23,199 bases of DNA from DATKEG01 sp035544515 (GCA_035544515.1 DATKEG010000132.1:1-23199), one strand, 5' to 3'. Numbered from the stretch's first letter, positions 1-8,817 are shown. The notes: generated by a model not told the origin, from the letters alone. Numbers and translations: made by a program.

Positions 1-851
1 ACCCCGACCGCGTCATGTACCCCGACCAGGGGCTCACCAAGCTCGACCTGGCGCGCTACTACGAGGCGATCGCGGACGCCATCCTGCCCCACGTGAAGGG
101 CCGGCCGACGACCCTGGTGCGCTGCCCGGGCGGCCTGGCCGAGCCGTGCTTCTACCAGAAGCACACCGGATGGTGGGCGCCCGAAGCGCTGCGGCGGGTG
201 AAGATCCAGGAGAAGAAGAAGGTCGGAGAGTACCTGGTGGTGGACGACCTTCCCGGCCTCGTCGGCCTCGCCCAGATCGGCATCCTCGAGCTGCACACCT
301 GGAACTCCCTGGCCGACGACGTGGAGCATCCCGACCGCGTCGTCTTCGACCTCGATCCCGACACGGCGTTGCCCTGGGCGCGCGTGGTCGAGGCGGCCCG
401 CACGGTGCGCGAGCGGCTCGCCGCGGACCGCCTGCAAGGCTTCGTGAAGACGACCGGGGGCAAGGGGCTGCACGTGGTCGTGCCCCTGGCCGGCCGGCCC
501 ACCTGGGACGCGTGCTCCACCTATGCGGAGACGATCGCGACCGAGATCGCCGGCGCGGCTCCGAAGGCGTACGTCGCCGAGATGTCGAAGGCGAAGCGGA
601 CGGGCAAGGTGTTCATCGACTGGCTGCGCAACGTCCGCGGCTCGACGTCGATCGCGACCTGGTCGACCCGCGCCCGGCCCGGGGCGCCCGTGTCCGTGCC
701 GCTGGGCTGGGACGAGCTGGACCCGAAGGGCGGACCCGCCGCGTTCGGCCTGAAGAACGTGCCGCGCCGTCTCGCCACGCTCCGGGCGGACCCGTGGGCC
801 CGGTACTGGACGTCGCGCCAGAGGCTGCCCGGGGCCTCTCGCGCGCGTTGA
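1..851 (+). CDS. ligD: LigD polymerase (primase-like) domain, 5'-truncated by the window
   Basis: This is the polymerase/primase-like domain of the bacterial NHEJ ligase LigD, which fills in ends and adds nucleotides at breaks bridged by Ku. The reading frame is open to base 1 and reads PDRV before the first visible Met (nt 15). That matches the usual 'hPDRvlYP' opening of the domain, so the true start lies upstream. Counting from the visible Met, the catalytic metal ligands are seen in FDLDPD (D112, D114), followed by TGGKGLH (147-153) and FIDWLRN with the third Asp (D202). The frame stops right after the polymerase domain. The gene is therefore either a PE-ligase-Pol type LigD (the Pseudomonas order) or a free-standing LigD-Pol; the missing 5' part would decide. 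The neighbouring addBA genes make this a break-repair locus. It is convergent with the next gene. Confidence 0.93.
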   Translation, partial: PDRVMYPDQGLTKLDLARYYEAIADAILPHVKGRPTTLVRCPGGLAEPCFYQKHTGWWAPEALRRVKIQEKKKVGEYLVVDDLPGLVGLAQIGILELHTWNSLADDVEHPDRVVFDLDPDTALPWARVVEAARTVRERLAADRLQGFVKTTGGKGLHVVVPLAGRPTWDACSTYAETIATEIAGAAPKAYVAEMSKAKRTGKVFIDWLRNVRGSTSIATWSTRARPGAPVSVPLGWDELDPKGGPAAFGLKNVPRRLATLRADPWARYWTSRQRLPGASRAR

Positions 852-878
852 GTCTGCTCGGCGGCGCCCTTTTTCCCG

Positions 879-895
879 GCGGTTTGTAGAACCGC
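879..895. terminator. short perfect hairpin between two convergent genes
   Basis: A 6-bp perfect stem (GCGGTT/AACCGC) with a 5-base loop lies in the 45-base gap between the convergent ligD and DUF5658-like genes. No U-tract follows on either strand, although a run of five T precedes it on the plus strand. It could help end transcription from both sides, but it is not a canonical intrinsic terminator. Confidence 0.25.
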
Positions 896-896
896 G

Positions 897-1223
897 TCAG
901 ACCGGCAGCTGGGCCATCACCGTGAAGTGGTAGGCCACGACGGCGACGTAGAGGCCGGCCGCCGCCTGGAGGGCCAGCTCCGCCGCCGGCACGTGCCTCT
1001 GGGCCCAGAGCAGCAGGACGCCGAGCTGCACGCAGGAGATCTTGAGCAGCATGAACGACAGGGGCGAGTGGTCGTAGGCCCACCGCATCAGCGGGTTGGC
1101 CTCGGCGACGAGGTCGAGCTGCAGCATCGTGAAGGTGAACAGCGCGTCCAGGAGGTTGGCCAGGAGAAGCAGCGCCGTGGCCCGCGTGAGGACGATGTCG
1201 GAGCGGCTTTGTTGTCGGTACAT
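897..1223 (-). CDS. small DUF5658-like integral membrane protein
   Basis: Predicted 108-residue membrane protein of unknown function. Three hydrophobic segments are visible (about residues 14-37, 55-73 and 84-104). The first contains NLLDALFTFTML and is followed by EANPLMRW and a Lys in the second helix (K61). This D...T...E.NP...K layout is what I associate with DUF5658. I chose the ATG at 1223. A TTG at 1286 in the same frame would add 21 low-complexity residues before the conserved region; neither start has a convincing Shine-Dalgarno. The gene is divergent from addB and convergent with ligD. Nothing in it indicates a repair function, so its position in this locus may be incidental. Family assignment is moderate and function unknown. 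Confidence 0.7.
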   Translation of the reverse strand: MYRQQSRSDIVLTRATALLLLANLLDALFTFTMLQLDLVAEANPLMRWAYDHSPLSFMLLKISCVQLGVLLLWAQRHVPAAELALQAAAGLYVAVVAYHFTVMAQLPV

Positions 1224-1356
1224 GGGTGCCCCCGGGGAATTTGGTCCGCCGCCTGCTGCAGATCTCCTCTTCAAGATGTTTGCCAAACGCGACCGTTCCG
1301 CGGCCGTGCCCCAGGCGTCGAGCCGCGTCCGGACGGGGCGTCGCCGGCCCGCGTCG

Positions 1357-1371
1357 TATCATCCGGGTACT
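1357..1371 (+). promoter_or_regulatory. probable -10 element of addB, near-leaderless
   Basis: TATCAT at 1357-1362 lies nine bases before the GTG start of addB at 1372, with no Shine-Dalgarno between. The spacing suits transcription starting at or within a few bases of the start codon. No good -35 is visible. Part of a repeated pattern in this window (see findings). Confidence 0.38.
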
Positions 1372-4300
1372 GTGGGGATCCGGCCGCTGGTGCTGCTCGT
1401 TCCGTCCATGGCGGCCGCGGTCGAGCTGCCCCGCCGCGTGGCCTCCACGGGCCGGCCACTCGCCGGCGTGTACCCGTTCAAGCTGCGCGACCTGGCGCGG
1501 ACCCTGGCCGAGCCGGCTTTGCTCGGGGCGGGTCTCCGCTCGTGGGACGCGGGCCACGACGCGCTCGTCGCGGCGCGCCTGCTCGAGGAAGGCGGGGCGG
1601 ACGCCCTGTCCGTGTCGCCGGATCTGCCGCGCGGCCCTATTGCCGCCGCCCTGGCCCGCACCCTCACGTCGCTGCGTCTGGCGGGCGTCGAGCCCGCCCG
1701 CGTGGCCGCCCTGGCCGACCACGCCGGGACCCTCCCCGAGGACCAGCAGCGGCTGAGGGCCGTGGCCGAGATCTTCCGCCGTTTCGTCGAAGCGGTCGAG
1801 GGCCGGTTCGCGGATCCGGCGACACTGCTGCGCGCCGCGCGAGAGCACCTTGACCAGGCCTGGCTGCGGGACGCGGACGTGCTGGTGGCGGACGACCTGG
1901 AGCTGGAGGCCGAGGAGCAGGAGTTCCTGCGCGCGCTCGCCCGCACGGTGCCCGTGCGCCGCCTCGCGCGCGCGCAGCCGCCCGGGTTGCAGGCGGGCTC
2001 GTTCGCCGCGTGGAGCGAGGGGGCCCCCATCCCCGCCGTCGCGCCGGCGGACACCGCGCTGGCGCCGCTGTTCATCGCCGCGCACGACCCGCCCGCGGGC
2101 CTGCGCCGCCTGCGCGAGACGCTGTTCGAGCCGGGGGTGGGGGAGGCCGCCCGCGACGGCTCGGTCGAGCTGGTCACGGCGCCCGGCGAGAACGCGGAGG
2201 TCCGCGCCGTCGTGCGCCGCCTGCTGGCTCACGCGGCGCGCGGCGTGCCCTGGGAAGAGATGGCCGTCATCCTGCCCCGCCCCCGCGAGTACGCCTTCCT
2301 CTTCACGGACCTGCTGCGGCGGCTCGACATCCCGCACCGCCTCCACCCGTCGCTTCCCCTGAGCAGCGGGCGGTCGGCCCGCTCGCTGCTGCTGCTCCTG
2401 CGCTGCCGCTCTCTCCCGCGCGCCGCCGTGATGGAGTTCCTCACCTTCGCGCCGGTGCCGTTCCACGAGCTGCTCGGCGAAGGCGCCGCGCCGGTCGTCT
2501 CGCGGTGGGACGCGCTGAGCCGCGACGCCGGGATCGTGTCCGGCCTGGAGCGCTGGATCATCGGGCTGCGCGCCGGCGCGGAGAAGGAGCGCGTCGGCGC
2601 CGAGGCCGAGGAGGAGCCGCGCCGAGCCTCGCGGCTGCGCCGCGCCGCCGAGGCCGAGTCGCTGCTGCGGGTGGTCGAGCTGCTCTCGGTCACGCTCGAC
2701 GGCCTTTCCGGCGATGCGCCGTGGCCCGAGTGGTCGGCGCGCCTCTCCGCGGCGTTCTCGAACTGGGTGCGGGGCGACCCCGGCCGGCTGGAGCACCAGG
2801 CCGTCGCAGGCGTGCTCGCCGACCTCGCCTCTCTGGGCTTCCTGCAGCCGCGCGCCCCGTGGCCCGACGTGCAGTCGGTGCTGGAGGCGCGGCTGGAGTG
2901 GGAGCGCATGCCGCTCGAGCCGCATCCGGAAGGCGCGCTCCACGTCGGGTCGCTGGACGCGATGGCCGGCGTCCCCTTCCGCGTGGTCGCCGTGCCCGGC
3001 CTGGTGGAGGGCGGGTTCCCCGGCGTCATCCGGCCCGATCCCTTCCTGCTCGACGCCGAGCGCGAGGCCCTGGCCGCGCCGACGCCCGTCGAGGGACCTC
3101 CGAAGGCGCGCCAGCTCTCGCTGTTCGATCCGCCGGAGCGGGCGCGCCCCCCGGCGCCGCCCACCAGCCAGGACCGGGTGCTCGAGGCCCGGCGCGCCTT
3201 CCACCGCGCGCTCGGCCAGGCCACGGAGAGCCTCGTGCTCAGCTACCCCCGCGCCGACCCGCGCACCGGCCGCGAGCGGATGCCCTCGCTCTTCTTCGTG
3301 GCCGCCGCCGCCGCGCGCGAAGGGCGGCCGCTGTCCGCCGCCGAGCTCGACGCGCTCGTGGCCGAAGACGCGCTCGACGCGCTGCTTCCGGAGCAGGCGC
3401 TCGACCGCTCCGAGCGCGACCGCATCCGCGTGCGCGCGGGCGGGCGCGAGGCGGCCCTGGCCATCGCCGCCGGCTCCGTCTTCTTCAAGCAGTCGCACCT
3501 GGCCTCGGAGGCGCGCTGGTCGAACCGCCTGACCGCGTACGACGGCCTCGTCACGCCGCTGCCCGCGGACCTCGCGCGCAAGCTCGACCCCGTGACCAGC
3601 GACCGGCCCGTCTCGGCCAGCAAGCTCGCGACCTGGTCGCGCTGCGGGTTCCAGTACCTGTTGCAGTACGTCCTGGGCCTGACCCCGGCGCTCGAGCCCG
3701 AGGAGCGCAAGCGCCTGGACCCGCTCGAGCGTGGCAACGCCTTCCACCTCGCCGCCGAGCGCTTCCTGCGCGAGAGCCGCGAGAGGGGCCTTCTGCCGGT
3801 GCGCGCCACGCCCGAGACGCAGCAGCGGCTGATCGCGCACGCGGACCGCGCGCTCGACGAGCTGGTGGCCTCGAGCCCCCCGCGCTTCACCGTGCTCTGG
3901 GAGCGCGAGCGAGAGCGCTTCCGCAAGGGCATGTTGGCCTGGCTCGCGCGCGAGGTGGACGGCGCGCACCGCGCCACGCCGGCCTGGTTCGAGGTGAGCT
4001 TCGGCCTCTCCCGCGACCGCGCGCCCGGCGAGCCGCACCTGCTCGAGCCGCTCGAGGTGGACCTCGGCGACGGCCGGTCGTTGCGCGTCTCGGGCAAGAT
4101 CGACCGTATCGACCGCCGCCCGGACGGCACGCTGGTGCTGCGCGACTACAAGACGGGCCGCGCTCCGCGCGACGACGGCTCGGTCTTCCGCGGGGGCAAG
4201 CAGCTCCAGATCCCGTTCTACGTGCTGGCCGCCGCGCGCATGTTCCCGGACGAGCCCGTGGTCGAGGCCTTCCTCGACTACGTGGACGGCGGACGGCAGG

Positions 4301-4524
4301 TCGCCTTCGACCCGGCCGAGGCCCACGGCGAGGCGTGGAAGGCCCGGCTGCGCGGGATGGTGGACGCGATCGGGCAGGGGGTCTTCGCGCAGGAGCACAC
4401 CTCCTGCGACTGGTGCGACTACACGTCCGTATGCGGGCCGAAAGGGCTGCTCGAGCGCCGGCGGCGCTACAAGGTCTCCGACCCGCGGCTCGTGCGCGTG
4501 CTGCGCCTGAGGGACGCGGGATGA
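1372..4524 (+). CDS. addB: AddB-like helicase/exonuclease subunit with Fe-S nuclease domain
   Basis: Predicted 1050-residue AddB/RexB-type subunit of the AddAB helicase-nuclease, which resects double-strand breaks for RecA-dependent repair. The N-terminal part has the inactive helicase-like fold: its opening LVLLVPS lacks a Walker A, as in many non-Bacillus AddB proteins. The C-terminal third is a PD-(D/E)XK nuclease with GNAFH (H792), KIDRID (D911) and RDYKTG (D925, K927). Four cysteines, C758 ahead of the nuclease and C1012-x2-C1015-x5-C1021 at the end, form the AddB 'iron staple' layout for a 4Fe-4S cluster. The GTG at 1372 is chosen because similarity begins there; the frame is open further upstream only over the divergent neighbour. 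The stop overlaps the addA start (ATGA), implying translational coupling. Confidence 0.9.
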   Translation: MGIRPLVLLVPSMAAAVELPRRVASTGRPLAGVYPFKLRDLARTLAEPALLGAGLRSWDAGHDALVAARLLEEGGADALSVSPDLPRGPIAAALARTLTSLRLAGVEPARVAALADHAGTLPEDQQRLRAVAEIFRRFVEAVEGRFADPATLLRAAREHLDQAWLRDADVLVADDLELEAEEQEFLRALARTVPVRRLARAQPPGLQAGSFAAWSEGAPIPAVAPADTALAPLFIAAHDPPAGLRRLRETLFEPGVGEAARDGSVELVTAPGENAEVRAVVRRLLAHAARGVPWEEMAVILPRPREYAFLFTDLLRRLDIPHRLHPSLPLSSGRSARSLLLLLRCRSLPRAAVMEFLTFAPVPFHELLGEGAAPVVSRWDALSRDAGIVSGLERWIIGLRAGAEKERVGAEAEEEPRRASRLRRAAEAESLLRVVELLSVTLDGLSGDAPWPEWSARLSAAFSNWVRGDPGRLEHQAVAGVLADLASLGFLQPRAPWPDVQSVLEARLEWERMPLEPHPEGALHVGSLDAMAGVPFRVVAVPGLVEGGFPGVIRPDPFLLDAEREALAAPTPVEGPPKARQLSLFDPPERARPPAPPTSQDRVLEARRAFHRALGQATESLVLSYPRADPRTGRERMPSLFFVAAAAAREGRPLSAAELDALVAEDALDALLPEQALDRSERDRIRVRAGGREAALAIAAGSVFFKQSHLASEARWSNRLTAYDGLVTPLPADLARKLDPVTSDRPVSASKLATWSRCGFQYLLQYVLGLTPALEPEERKRLDPLERGNAFHLAAERFLRESRERGLLPVRATPETQQRLIAHADRALDELVASSPPRFTVLWERERERFRKGMLAWLAREVDGAHRATPAWFEVSFGLSRDRAPGEPHLLEPLEVDLGDGRSLRVSGKIDRIDRRPDGTLVLRDYKTGRAPRDDGSVFRGGKQLQIPFYVLAAARMFPDEPVVEAFLDYVDGGRQVAFDPAEAHGEAWKARLRGMVDAIGQGVFAQEHTSCDWCDYTSVCGPKGLLERRRRYKVSDPRLVRVLRLRDAG

Positions 4525-7500
4525 GCGGCGAGCGCTTCACGCCGGTGGACGACGCCGCGCGCCGCCGCGCGCGCGCCGACCACGACACCGGCCTGGTGCT
4601 CGAGGCGGGCGCGGGCACGGGCAAGACGACGCTGCTGGTGGACCGCATCGAGTGCATGGTGAGGTCGGGCCGGCTGCGCCTGGACGAGATCGCGGCCGTG
4701 ACCTTCACGGAGAACGCGGCCACCACTATGAAGCTCCGCCTGCGGGAGCGGCTGGAGAGGGCCCGCGCCGACGAAGCGGTGCCGGCGCCGGAGCGCGCCC
4801 GTGCGGCGGCCGCCCTGGAGGTGCTCGAGCGCGCGCAGGTGTCCACCATCCACGCGCTGTGCGCGGCCATCCTCGGCGAGCGCCCGCTCGACTGCGGCGT
4901 GCCGCCCGGCTTCCGCATGGCCGACGAGGCCGAGGCCGACCTGTTGTTCGCGGCGTCGTGGGAAGAGTGGCTCGCCCAGAGCCTCGTGCGTGGCGACGGC
5001 GTCCTGCTCGAGGCCATGGACCGCGACATGCCGCTCGAGGGCCAGGGCCCCTACGGCGAGCGCTCGTCGCTGCGCGGGCTGGCCCGTACGCTGATCGAGC
5101 AGCGCGACCTCGAGCCGCTGGTGGCCACGGCCCCGGTGGACCCGGGGGCCTGGCGCGCGGATCTTTTGGCCCGGGCCGCGCGCGGCGCCGCGCTGGCCGC
5201 GCAGGCGCAGGAGGGCGACACGCTCAAGGCCCGCCTGGAGGCGCTCGGCGCCTTCGCGGAACGGGCGCGGGGCCTGGAGGGCGACGCGCTGCTCGCGCAC
5301 CTGTCCTCGCTGCCCGTCGTGCCCCGGAACTTCGGCCACAAGCCGCGCTGGCCGGTGGCGGGGACCCTCGACGAGGCGCGCGCGGTGGCGGCCTGGACGT
5401 CGCAGGCATCGGCCGCATGGGCCGCGGCCCGCAGCGCCCTCCTGCACGGCCGGCTGGTGCGCGCGCTCCGCGACGTGGGCCACCTCTATGCCGCCCGCAA
5501 GCGGGAGCGCGGCCTGCTCGACTTCCTCGACCTCCTCCTCCTCGCGCGCAACGCGCTGCGCGACCGCGCGTCCGTGCGCCACCACTTCCGGCGGCGCTTC
5601 CGCGCGCTGATCATCGACGAGTTCCAGGACACCGACCCGCTGCAGGTGGAGATCGCGAGGCTGCTCGCGGGCGAGCGGGCCGGGGGCCTGGTCGTGGTGG
5701 GAGACGCCAAGCAATCCATCTACCGCTTCCGGAGGGCGGAGGCCTCGCTCCTGCGGCAGGTCTCCGAGGAGGCGGCGCGGGCGCCCGGAGCCGCGGTGCT
5801 GCACCTGACGCAGAACTTCCGCTCGCGGCCCGCGATCCTGCGCTTCGTGAACCGCGTGTTCGCGGAGCTTCTCGTCGCCTCCGCGGAGTCGGGCCAGCCC
5901 GCGTACGAGCCGATCGCGCCGCCCCCGGGCCTGCCGGAAGAGCCCTCCGTGATCGCGCTCGCCTTCCCGAGCGAAGAGCCCTTCCCCAGCGGCGACGAGC
6001 TGCTCCGCGGCGAGGCCCTGGCCCTGGCCCGGCTTCTCGCCCGGGCCGCCCGCGGCGGCTACGAGGTGCGCGACCCGCTGACCGGCGCCGCCCGGCCCAG
6101 CCGCGCCGGCGACGTCATGGTGCTGTGCCGCCGCCTCACCATGGTGCGCTACCTGGAGGAGGCGCTCGAGGCGGCCGGCGTGCGCTTCGCGGTGGAAGGC
6201 GGGAAGTCGTTCTTCGACCGCCAGGAGGTCCACGAGGTCCTCGCCGTGCTGCGCGCGGTGGAAGACCCGTCCGACCGCGTCTCGCTCGTGGCCGCGCTGC
6301 GCTCGTCGTTCTTCGGCGTGAGCGACCGCGACATCGTCTCCTACGCGCTCGCCGGCGGCGCGCTCTCCGTGGGCCCGGTGCAGGACGACAAGCCGGGCGC
6401 GGCCGCGCTGGGTCCCGCGCTGGAGCTGTTGCAAGAGCTGCACCGGCAGCGCACGTGCGTCTCGCCGCCCGCGCTCGTGGAGCGCCTCTACGACCATACC
6501 CGCGTGCTGGCCGCGCTCACCGGCACGCGCCGGGGCGAGGCGGCGATCGCGAACCTGGAGAAGGTCGTGACCCTCGCCCGGCAGGCCGCCGACCTCGGCG
6601 TGCTCACGCTGCGCGGGTTCGTAATGCTCCTGCAGGAGCGGATCACGGCCGCGCGCGAGGAGCCGGACCTGCCGTCGACCCGGCCCGGCGACCCCCACAC
6701 CGTGCGCATCCTCTCCATCCACAAGGCCAAGGGACTGGAGGCGCCGATCGTGGCCCTGTTCGACGCCGCGGACAATTTCAGCCCCCGCACGGAGACGGTG
6801 CCGCTGTGGGACCAGGGCGTCATCGCCGTCGGCTTCCGGGGCGGGTGTCAGCCCCCGGGCTGGGACGCGCTGGTGAAGCAGGAGGAGGCGAAGGCCTGGG
6901 CGGAAGCGCGCCGGCTCCTCTACGTGGCCTGCACGCGCGCGCGGGATCTGCTCGTCGTCCCGGTGCCGCCCAGGGACGCGAAGCCGGGCGGCTTCTGGCG
7001 AGACCTGGTGGCGCGTCTGCCCTCCGTGTCGGACGCGGACGTGTGCGTGGTGGACGCGGCCACGCTGCCTGCGCCGACACGCGACGAGCCCGCGGTCGAC
7101 CTGCGGGCGCTCGCGGGCGCCCAAGGCGGGGACGTGGCCGCCTCACGCTGGGACGCGCAACGCCGGGCGCTCGTGGACGAGGCGGCGCACCGGCCGCTGC
7201 GGCCGATCTCCGCCACGCGCCTGGCCGCCCGCACCGCGCCGGCCGCAGCCGGCGTGGCGGCCGGCGGCGGCGGACGGGACTTCGGCAGCCTGGTGCATCA
7301 CCTCCTGGAGTGGATCTCCCTCGAGGCCGCGCTTCCGGAGAGGACGAAGGCGATGGCCGAAGCCCTGGCTCCGCGCTACGGGCTGGACGGCGAGGGCGCT
7401 CTGCGCGCGGCGGAGGCCGCCGACCGTGCCCTGGCTCTCCCCGTGATGGAGCGCGCCCGGCGTGCCGCCCGTGTCTGGCGGGAGCTGCCGCTGTGGTTCC

Positions 7501-7736
7501 CGGAAGGCGAGGAACTCGTCGAGGGGAAGGTGGACCTCGTGTTCGAGGAAGAGGGCGGCCTGGTCCTCGTGGACTACAAGACCGACCACATCGCCCGCGA
7601 GCACGCCCAGGTCCAGGCCGGCTATCACGCGGGGCAGCTCCAGCTCTACGGCCGGGGCCTGGCCCAGGCCACGGGCCTGCCCGTCCGCGAGCGTCTCGTC
7701 CTCTTCACCGCGCTCGGCCAGGCCGTCCCCGTGTGA
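4521..7736 (+). CDS. addA: AddA-like UvrD-family helicase-nuclease subunit
   Basis: Predicted 1071-residue ATP-driven helicase and nuclease subunit, partner of AddB. SF1A helicase motifs are in order: Walker A GAGTGKTT (30-37), TFTENAA (motif Ia), IIDEFQDTD with D366/E367 (Walker B), GDAKQSIYRFR (394 onward, motif III), VRILSIHKAKGLE (motif V) and LLYVACTRARD (motif VI). A C-terminal RecB-type nuclease follows, with FGSLVHH (H926), GKVDLVF (D1005) and VDYKTD (D1018, K1020), then a QLQLYG element. Both active sites look intact, so the complex should carry two nucleases like Bacillus AddAB and unlike RecBCD. The ATG overlaps the addB stop by four bases. Length and motif spacing are normal for the family; no frameshift is seen. 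Confidence 0.93.
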   Translation: MSGERFTPVDDAARRRARADHDTGLVLEAGAGTGKTTLLVDRIECMVRSGRLRLDEIAAVTFTENAATTMKLRLRERLERARADEAVPAPERARAAAALEVLERAQVSTIHALCAAILGERPLDCGVPPGFRMADEAEADLLFAASWEEWLAQSLVRGDGVLLEAMDRDMPLEGQGPYGERSSLRGLARTLIEQRDLEPLVATAPVDPGAWRADLLARAARGAALAAQAQEGDTLKARLEALGAFAERARGLEGDALLAHLSSLPVVPRNFGHKPRWPVAGTLDEARAVAAWTSQASAAWAAARSALLHGRLVRALRDVGHLYAARKRERGLLDFLDLLLLARNALRDRASVRHHFRRRFRALIIDEFQDTDPLQVEIARLLAGERAGGLVVVGDAKQSIYRFRRAEASLLRQVSEEAARAPGAAVLHLTQNFRSRPAILRFVNRVFAELLVASAESGQPAYEPIAPPPGLPEEPSVIALAFPSEEPFPSGDELLRGEALALARLLARAARGGYEVRDPLTGAARPSRAGDVMVLCRRLTMVRYLEEALEAAGVRFAVEGGKSFFDRQEVHEVLAVLRAVEDPSDRVSLVAALRSSFFGVSDRDIVSYALAGGALSVGPVQDDKPGAAALGPALELLQELHRQRTCVSPPALVERLYDHTRVLAALTGTRRGEAAIANLEKVVTLARQAADLGVLTLRGFVMLLQERITAAREEPDLPSTRPGDPHTVRILSIHKAKGLEAPIVALFDAADNFSPRTETVPLWDQGVIAVGFRGGCQPPGWDALVKQEEAKAWAEARRLLYVACTRARDLLVVPVPPRDAKPGGFWRDLVARLPSVSDADVCVVDAATLPAPTRDEPAVDLRALAGAQGGDVAASRWDAQRRALVDEAAHRPLRPISATRLAARTAPAAAGVAAGGGGRDFGSLVHHLLEWISLEAALPERTKAMAEALAPRYGLDGEGALRAAEAADRALALPVMERARRAARVWRELPLWFPEGEELVEGKVDLVFEEEGGLVLVDYKTDHIAREHAQVQAGYHAGQLQLYGRGLAQATGLPVRERLVLFTALGQAVPV

Positions 7737-7740
7737 GACG

Positions 7741-7815
7741 GTGGCCGACCGAGCCGGACCGCCGGCCCGCGTCCACCTCGTGCGGCACGGGCCGGCCCTA
7801 TCCTGGCCGGGCCGG
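7741..7815 (+). pseudogene. possible N-terminal remnant of a histidine phosphatase
   Basis: A frame opening with GTG four bases after the addA stop reads RVHLVRHGPALSWPG. The string LVRHG is the catalytic opening motif of the histidine phosphatase (phosphoglycerate mutase-like) superfamily, and it sits at the normal distance from an N-terminus. After about 25 codons the frame runs into the nuclease gene and loses family resemblance, so no complete phosphatase can be made. It may be a deletion scar or a chance match in GC-rich DNA; the motif is short. Confidence 0.35.
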
Positions 7816-7819
7816 GTGC

Positions 7820-7831
7820 TAGCGTTTGGCC
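7820..7831 (+). promoter_or_regulatory. probable -10 element of the stand-alone nuclease gene
   Basis: TAGCGT at 7820-7825 is six bases before a GTG at 7832, the same arrangement as upstream of the membrane-protein gene at 10222. No Shine-Dalgarno is present. The element favours GTG 7832 as a leaderless start over the in-frame TTG at 7826. Confidence 0.38.
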
Positions 7832-8743
7832 GTGGATCACGCCTTCTCCTGGTCTCTCTCCCGCCACGACACGTTCGCCACCTGCCGGCGCCGCTACTTC
7901 TACTCCTACTACGCGTCGCAGGACGACCCCGAGGTGCAGCGGTTGAAGAAGCTCTCCGCCCTGCCCCTCTGGGCCGGCAGCGTGGTGCACGAGACGATCG
8001 AGAGCCTGCTCAAGACCCGCGACGCGCTGCCCCCGCCCGAAGAGCAGGAGGCGCTCATACGCTCCGCCGTGCACGGCCAGATGCTCGGCCAGTGGCGCGA
8101 GAGCGAGGCCGGCTCGCTGCGCTTCCGGCTGTTCGAGCACGAGTACCAGGTGCCGGTCGAGCCCGAGGACAAGAAGATCGTCGTCGGCATCGTCATGAGG
8201 TCGCTCCGGCAGTTCTTCCGGAGCGAGGTCCTGAAGGAGCTGTTCGCGGTGGGCCGGGAGAGCTGGCTCACGGTGGAGGACCTCGTCTCCTTCCATGTCG
8301 GAGACGTCGAGGTCTTCCTGCGCATGGACGTCGCCTATCGCGACCCCCAGGGCCGCGTGGTGATCGTGGACTGGAAGACCGGACGCGCCGCGGGGCGCTT
8401 CAACGAGGTCCAGCTCGCGGCCTACGCGCTCTACGCCTCCGAGCAGGGCTGGGTGACGGACGGGCAAGAGATCCGCACCGAGCTCGCGTATCTGGCCCAG
8501 GCGCGCTCCGTGCGCCGCGCGGTGGACGTGCGCCAGCTCGACAACGCCCGCGCGTTCATCATGCGGAGCGCCGGGAACATGAAGGCCCTGCTGGCCGATC
8601 CGGCGCTGAACCTGGCCCGCCTCGAGGACTTCCCCATGGTCGAACGCCCGCAGGTCTGCCGCCGGTGCAACTTCCGCCGGCTCTGCTTCCCGCGCCCGGA
8701 GGCCGTGGCCGCGCCCGCGCTCGTCGCCGCGGCGGGCGCATAG
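7832..8743 (+). CDS. stand-alone RecB/Cas4-like Fe-S PD-(D/E)XK nuclease
   Basis: Predicted 303-residue single-domain nuclease of the RecB/Cas4-like PD-(D/E)XK superfamily. Visible residues are C18 near the N-terminus (FATCRRRYFY), H53 in GSVVHETIE, D166 in RMDVAY, D180 and K182 in IVDWKTGR, a QLAAYALY helix, and C276-x2-C279-x5-C285 at the end. The first Cys plus C-x2-C-x5-C repeats the AddB iron-staple layout in miniature, so a 4Fe-4S cluster is expected. An in-frame TTG at 7826 would add two residues. It lies 95 bases after addA in the same direction. It may be a break-processing nuclease acting with AddAB or a separate accessory or defence nuclease; the sequence does not decide. It is not Cas4 by context, as no CRISPR array or cas gene is in view. 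Confidence 0.88.
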   Translation: MDHAFSWSLSRHDTFATCRRRYFYSYYASQDDPEVQRLKKLSALPLWAGSVVHETIESLLKTRDALPPPEEQEALIRSAVHGQMLGQWRESEAGSLRFRLFEHEYQVPVEPEDKKIVVGIVMRSLRQFFRSEVLKELFAVGRESWLTVEDLVSFHVGDVEVFLRMDVAYRDPQGRVVIVDWKTGRAAGRFNEVQLAAYALYASEQGWVTDGQEIRTELAYLAQARSVRRAVDVRQLDNARAFIMRSAGNMKALLADPALNLARLEDFPMVERPQVCRRCNFRRLCFPRPEAVAAPALVAAAGA

Positions 8744-8764
8744 CCGCCGAGTCTCCGCCGAACC

Positions 8765-8792
8765 TTGCCGCGAGCCGGCGATTCGCTATGGT
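8765..8792 (+). promoter_or_regulatory. possible promoter of the helicase fragment
   Basis: TTGCCG (8765-8770) and TATGGT (8787-8792) are spaced 16 bases apart and end 25 bases before the ATG at 8818. This would suit a normal sigma-70-type promoter left in front of the truncated helicase gene. Confidence 0.3.
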
Positions 8793-8817
8793 CGGTTTGC
8801 CTCTGTACACGACCCAA

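Noticed and set aside
1096..1371. Upstream start for addB at 1096
   Set aside because: This would overlap the divergent DUF5658-like gene, and the added residues show no AddB likeness; GTG 1372 follows a -10-like element.
613..4398. 1261-codon open frame on the minus strand across addB
   Set aside because: It is antisense to addB, is Arg/Ala/Gly/His-rich with no recognisable domain, and arises because the complementary frame of GC-rich codons rarely meets stops.
2010..4520. Long in-frame extension upstream of the addA ATG at 4521
   Set aside because: The extension overlaps addB completely and encodes Arg/Pro-rich low-complexity sequence; AddA similarity begins at 4521, with an ATGA overlap.
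4467..7124. 885-codon minus-strand open frame across addA
   Set aside because: It is a shadow of addA: basic, low-complexity and without motifs.
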